Assembly (NCBI GenBank): GCA_017644185.1
Contig: JAEPMA010000002.1
Span: forward strand, 1 to 64,000
Direction of reading: 5' to 3'
Source of the DNA: Rhodospirillales bacterium
Lineage (GTDB): Bacteria; Pseudomonadota; Alphaproteobacteria; Rhodospirillales; Casp-alpha2
DNA length: 64,000 bases
How positions within the stretch are numbered: the first letter of the stretch is position 1; each line of letters opens with the position of its first letter. The notes beneath the pieces were generated by a model. That model had not been told where the DNA came from. It ran no database searches and worked only from the letters and a program-made list of their open reading frames with translations. Position numbers and translations under genes: made by a program. This document shows, piece by piece, positions 61,835 through 64,000 of the stretch.

Positions 61835-61928
61835 CCTTCTCCCTTGGGAGAAGGACAGGATGAGGGCCACCAATCACGCCCCTCACCCGGCGCGCAGGCG
61901 CGCCACCCTCTCCCGGGGGAGAGGGTGT
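61835..61928. repeat. Dispersed palindromic repeat (CTCTCCC type)
   Basis: The hairpin CCTTCTCCC-TTG-GGAGAAGG (61835-61854), a middle CACCCGGCGCGCAGGCGCGCC part, and an 11-bp hairpin CACCCTCTCCC/GGGAGAGGGTG (61905-61928) make up a composite element. Similar CTCTCCC/GGGAGAG elements are common between alphaproteobacterial genes. It lies five bases beyond the pntB stop. Confidence 0.75.
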
Positions 61929-61933
61929 TTCGC

Positions 61934-63328
61934 TTAGTCCAGTGCGCCGACGATGTCTTCGGTCATTTCCTTGGCGTCGCCGAACAGCATGATGGTGTTG
62001 TCGGCATAGAACAGCGGGTTATCGACCCCGGCATACCCCGGGCTGAGTGAGCGCTTCACGAACAGCACCGTACCCGCCTTTTCGACGTCCAGGATCGGCA
62101 TACCCGCGATGGGCGACGACGGGTCGGTCTTGGCGACCGGGTTCGTCACGTCGTTGGCGCCGATGACATAGGCGACGTCGGCGGTCGAGAACTCGTGGTT
62201 GATCTCTTCCAGTTCGAACACCTCGTCATAAGGGACGTTGGCTTCGGCCAGAAGCACGTTCATGTGCCCCGGCATGCGGCCTGCCACCGGGTGGATAGCG
62301 TATTTGACCTCGATGCCTTCTTCTTTCAGCTTGTCGGCCATTTCACGGACCGCGTGCTGCGCCTGGCCGACCGCCATACCGTAACCCGGCACGATGATGA
62401 CCTTGGAGGCATTGCCCATGATGAACGCAGCGTCCGGCGCCGCACCCGACTTGGCCTGCTTGTTCGGGTCGTCCGTCACGCCCGGCCCGCCGCCGCTGTC
62501 GCCGCCGAAGCCGCCCAGCAGGACGTTGAAGATCGACCGGTTCATCCCCTTGCACATGATGTAGCTGAGGATCGCCCCCGACGAGCCCACCAACGCACCC
62601 GTGATGATCAGCGCCGGGTTGGCAAGCGTGAAGCCGATACCGGCGGCCGCCCAACCCGAATACGAGTTCAACATCGAGACGACGACCGGCATATCCGCGC
62701 CGCCGATCGGGATGATGATCAGGAAGCCGATGGCGAACGACAGGATCAGCAGCCCCCAGAACGCCGCGTAGCTCTCGGTCTGGCAGAAGTAGACCAGCAG
62801 CGCCAGCATCGTCAGCGCGACGATCAGGTTCAAAAGGTGCTGGCCCGGGAAGGTAATCGGATTACCCGACATGATGCCGCGCAGCTTGGCAAACGCGATG
62901 ACCGAGCCCGAGAACGTGATGGCGCCGATGGCCATCCCGAGACCCATTTCGATCAGGCTGCCCGCGGGGAGCGACCCGGCGGAACCAATCCCATAGGCTT
63001 CGGGGTGATAAAGCGCCGCAAGCGCCACGAATACGGCCGCCATACCGACCAGCGAGTGGAACGCCGCAACCAGTTCCGGCAGGGCCGTCATCTCGATCTT
63101 CTTGGCGACCACGGTGCCGATCCCGCCACCGATCAAAACGGCAACGGCGATCCAGCCGTAAGACGTCACGTCCGGATGGGCGATGGTCGTCACGATGGCG
63201 ATGGCCATCCCGATGATGCCGAACAGGTTGCCCCGGCGCGAGGTTTCAGGATGCGACAGGCCCTTCAGCGCGAGGATGAAGAGGATCGCAGAGATAAGGT
63301 AAAGATACCCGACAGTTGTACCGCTCAT
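61934..63328 (-). CDS. pntB: NAD(P) transhydrogenase subunit beta PntB
   Basis: A 464-residue protein coupling proton entry to NADPH formation. About nine membrane helices (residues 3-265) are followed by a linker and the NADP-binding domain III (about 290-464) with VPGYGMAVGQAQHAVREMAD, HPVAGRMPGHMNVLLAEA, YVIGANDVTNPVA and the KRSLSPGYAGVDNPLF segment. It ends the pntAA-pntAB-pntB operon; pntAB lies 12 bases upstream. Confidence 0.97.
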   Translation of the reverse strand: MSGTTVGYLYLISAILFILALKGLSHPETSRRGNLFGIIGMAIAIVTTIAHPDVTSYGWIAVAVLIGGGIGTVVAKKIEMTALPELVAAFHSLVGMAAVFVALAALYHPEAYGIGSAGSLPAGSLIEMGLGMAIGAITFSGSVIAFAKLRGIMSGNPITFPGQHLLNLIVALTMLALLVYFCQTESYAAFWGLLILSFAIGFLIIIPIGGADMPVVVSMLNSYSGWAAAGIGFTLANPALIITGALVGSSGAILSYIMCKGMNRSIFNVLLGGFGGDSGGGPGVTDDPNKQAKSGAAPDAAFIMGNASKVIIVPGYGMAVGQAQHAVREMADKLKEEGIEVKYAIHPVAGRMPGHMNVLLAEANVPYDEVFELEEINHEFSTADVAYVIGANDVTNPVAKTDPSSPIAGMPILDVEKAGTVLFVKRSLSPGYAGVDNPLFYADNTIMLFGDAKEMTEDIVGALD

Positions 63329-63340
63329 GTTCCGGCCCCC

Positions 63341-63766
63341 TTATTTCTGCTTCTTTTTGAACATGGCAAGCATGCGCTGCGTCACGATGAAGCCGCCGAA
63401 GATATTGATCGACGCCAACAGCACGGCGAAAAAGCCCATGATCTTGGAGAAGTCGACGAGCGCCGGCCCCACCGCCAACAGACCGCCGACGATGATCACC
63501 GACGAGATCGCGTTGGTGACACCCATCAGGGGTGAGTGCAGCGCCGGCGTGACGTTCCAGACCACGTGGTAGCCGACGAAACACGCCATCACGAAGATCG
63601 TGAACAGCGACAGGAACTCGGCCCCGCCGCCCGATGCCGCCGCGGCGTCGCCGGTGGCGACGACGACCTGGGTCGCCGAATGGGCGAGATCACCGGCCTG
63701 CTCGGCCAGTTTCTCGAGGCCCGTGGCCAGTTCGGCCGCTTTATCCGCAAGGGTCGCTTTATCCAT
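63341..63766 (-). CDS. pntAB: NAD(P) transhydrogenase subunit alpha part 2 (PntAB)
   Basis: A 141-residue membrane subunit. An amphipathic, Ala-rich N-terminus (about 1-45) precedes three to four helices ([20 protein letters not shown], then [13 protein letters not shown] and [20 protein letters not shown]) and the end [10 protein letters not shown]. In E. coli this part is fused to the alpha subunit; here it is separate, as in Rhodospirillum rubrum. It lies two bases after the pntAA stop. Confidence 0.95.
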   Translation of the reverse strand: MDKATLADKAAELATGLEKLAEQAGDLAHSATQVVVATGDAAAASGGGAEFLSLFTIFVMACFVGYHVVWNVTPALHSPLMGVTNAISSVIIVGGLLAVGPALVDFSKIMGFFAVLLASINIFGGFIVTQRMLAMFKKKQK

Positions 63767-63768
63767 GA

Positions 63769-64000
63769 TCAGGCCCCTTTCCCGTCTTCGGTTTTCTCTT
63801 CATCGTCCTTCTTCGCCGCTTTCTTCGGTGCGGGCTTTTTCGTTGCCCCCTTCGCACCGAGCGCGTCCGTCACACGGTCGGAGACGATCTTGCCGTCCTT
63901 GCAGACCATCGTCCCCTTGACGGTGTCGTCTTCCTCGTCGAACACGAACTCGCCCTTTTCCTTGTCGAAATGCGGCGACACGAAATTGAACAGGTTCTTG
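63769..64000 (-). CDS. pntAA: NAD(P) transhydrogenase subunit alpha part 1 (PntAA), C-terminal fragment
   Basis: Only the last 76 codons are in the window; the gene continues past the right edge. The visible sequence has [17 protein letters not shown], then [18 protein letters not shown], matching the C-terminal end of the NAD-binding subunit, followed by a Lys/Ala/Asp-rich tail ([15 protein letters not shown]) that is longer and more charged than in most homologs. It heads the pnt operon. Confidence 0.9.
   Translation of the reverse strand, partial: KNLFNFVSPHFDKEKGEFVFDEEDDTVKGTMVCKDGKIVSDRVTDALGAKGATKKPAPKKAAKKDDEEKTEDGKGA

Noticed and set aside
62195..63535. Plus-strand frame of 446 codons opposite pntB
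   Set aside because: pntB is unambiguous; the translation is a run of Arg, Asp, His and Gln without hydrophobic cores.

Overview
The window is a gene-dense, high-G+C stretch of an alphaproteobacterial chromosome. Gene content and order point to the Rhodospirillales or a close relative, but this is an inference and no species can be named from the sequence. The main clues are the run yebC-ruvCAB-ybgC-tolQRAB-pal-cpoB-tilS-ftsH-folP-glmM, 6S RNA between zapA and a 5-formyl-THF cyclo-ligase gene, a COQ9-family gene near rpsU, the cell-cycle regulator TrcR (DUF1013) beside a quinone oxidoreductase and DUF1192, a DUF1127 protein, and three-subunit pntAA-pntAB-pntB. Nothing marks a prophage, plasmid, insertion sequence or CRISPR array. 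Almost all of it looks like vertically inherited core genome, with palindromic repeats scattered between genes.

Layout. Positions 1-720 hold no convincing gene; they carry a strong leftward promoter feeding a long structured leader that leaves the window. 0.7-5.0 kb: a cell-wall M23 endopeptidase, an alpha/beta hydrolase, a TPR-SHOCT-SPOR lipoprotein and a secreted unknown. 5.1-12.1 kb: a leftward amino-acid and small-molecule cluster (DUF1127, EamA exporter, PLP dehydratase, AlaX, tartrate-dehydrogenase-like enzyme, PhzF, GNAT) divergent from a MocR regulator, with operator-like repeats between them. 12-27.7 kb: the long leftward core run for thiamine, cell wall, folate, FtsH, tRNA modification, Tol-Pal and Holliday-junction resolution. 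27.9-30.2 kb: ymdB, cyclo-ligase, 6S RNA, zapA and a coiled-coil protein.

30.4-41.8 kb is mostly rightward: gap, an unknown, thiE, efp and an IMPase; then a three-gene OmpA / MotA-ExbB-like / MotB-like cluster that resembles a non-flagellar ion-driven envelope machine; then an MFS transporter, rpmE, a membrane-anchored class III nucleotide cyclase, and an Hsp20 gene whose leader looks like a ROSE-type RNA thermometer behind a sigma-32-like promoter. 41.9-46 kb: two tandem paralogous thioesterases, a candidate small RNA, small membrane and DUF1192 proteins, a quinone oxidoreductase, trcR and a cytochrome c.

46-53 kb is carbon metabolism: an aminotransferase, an SDR, a PLP decarboxylase, propionyl-CoA synthetase and an acyl-CoA synthetase. 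53-57 kb: a phosphofructokinase with hybrid specificity residues flanked by two DUF465 proteins, a degenerate GGDEF protein and purEK. 57.3-64 kb: a possible gene remnant, an unknown, COQ9, def, rpsU, a Bcr/CflA exporter and the pnt operon, whose first gene runs off the right edge.

No single unprecedented defence or mobile system is evident. The best leads are regulatory RNAs (the hsp20 leader, the 42.9-kb sRNA candidate, the left-edge leader), the MocR/DUF1127 operator arrangement and the motor-like envelope cluster.
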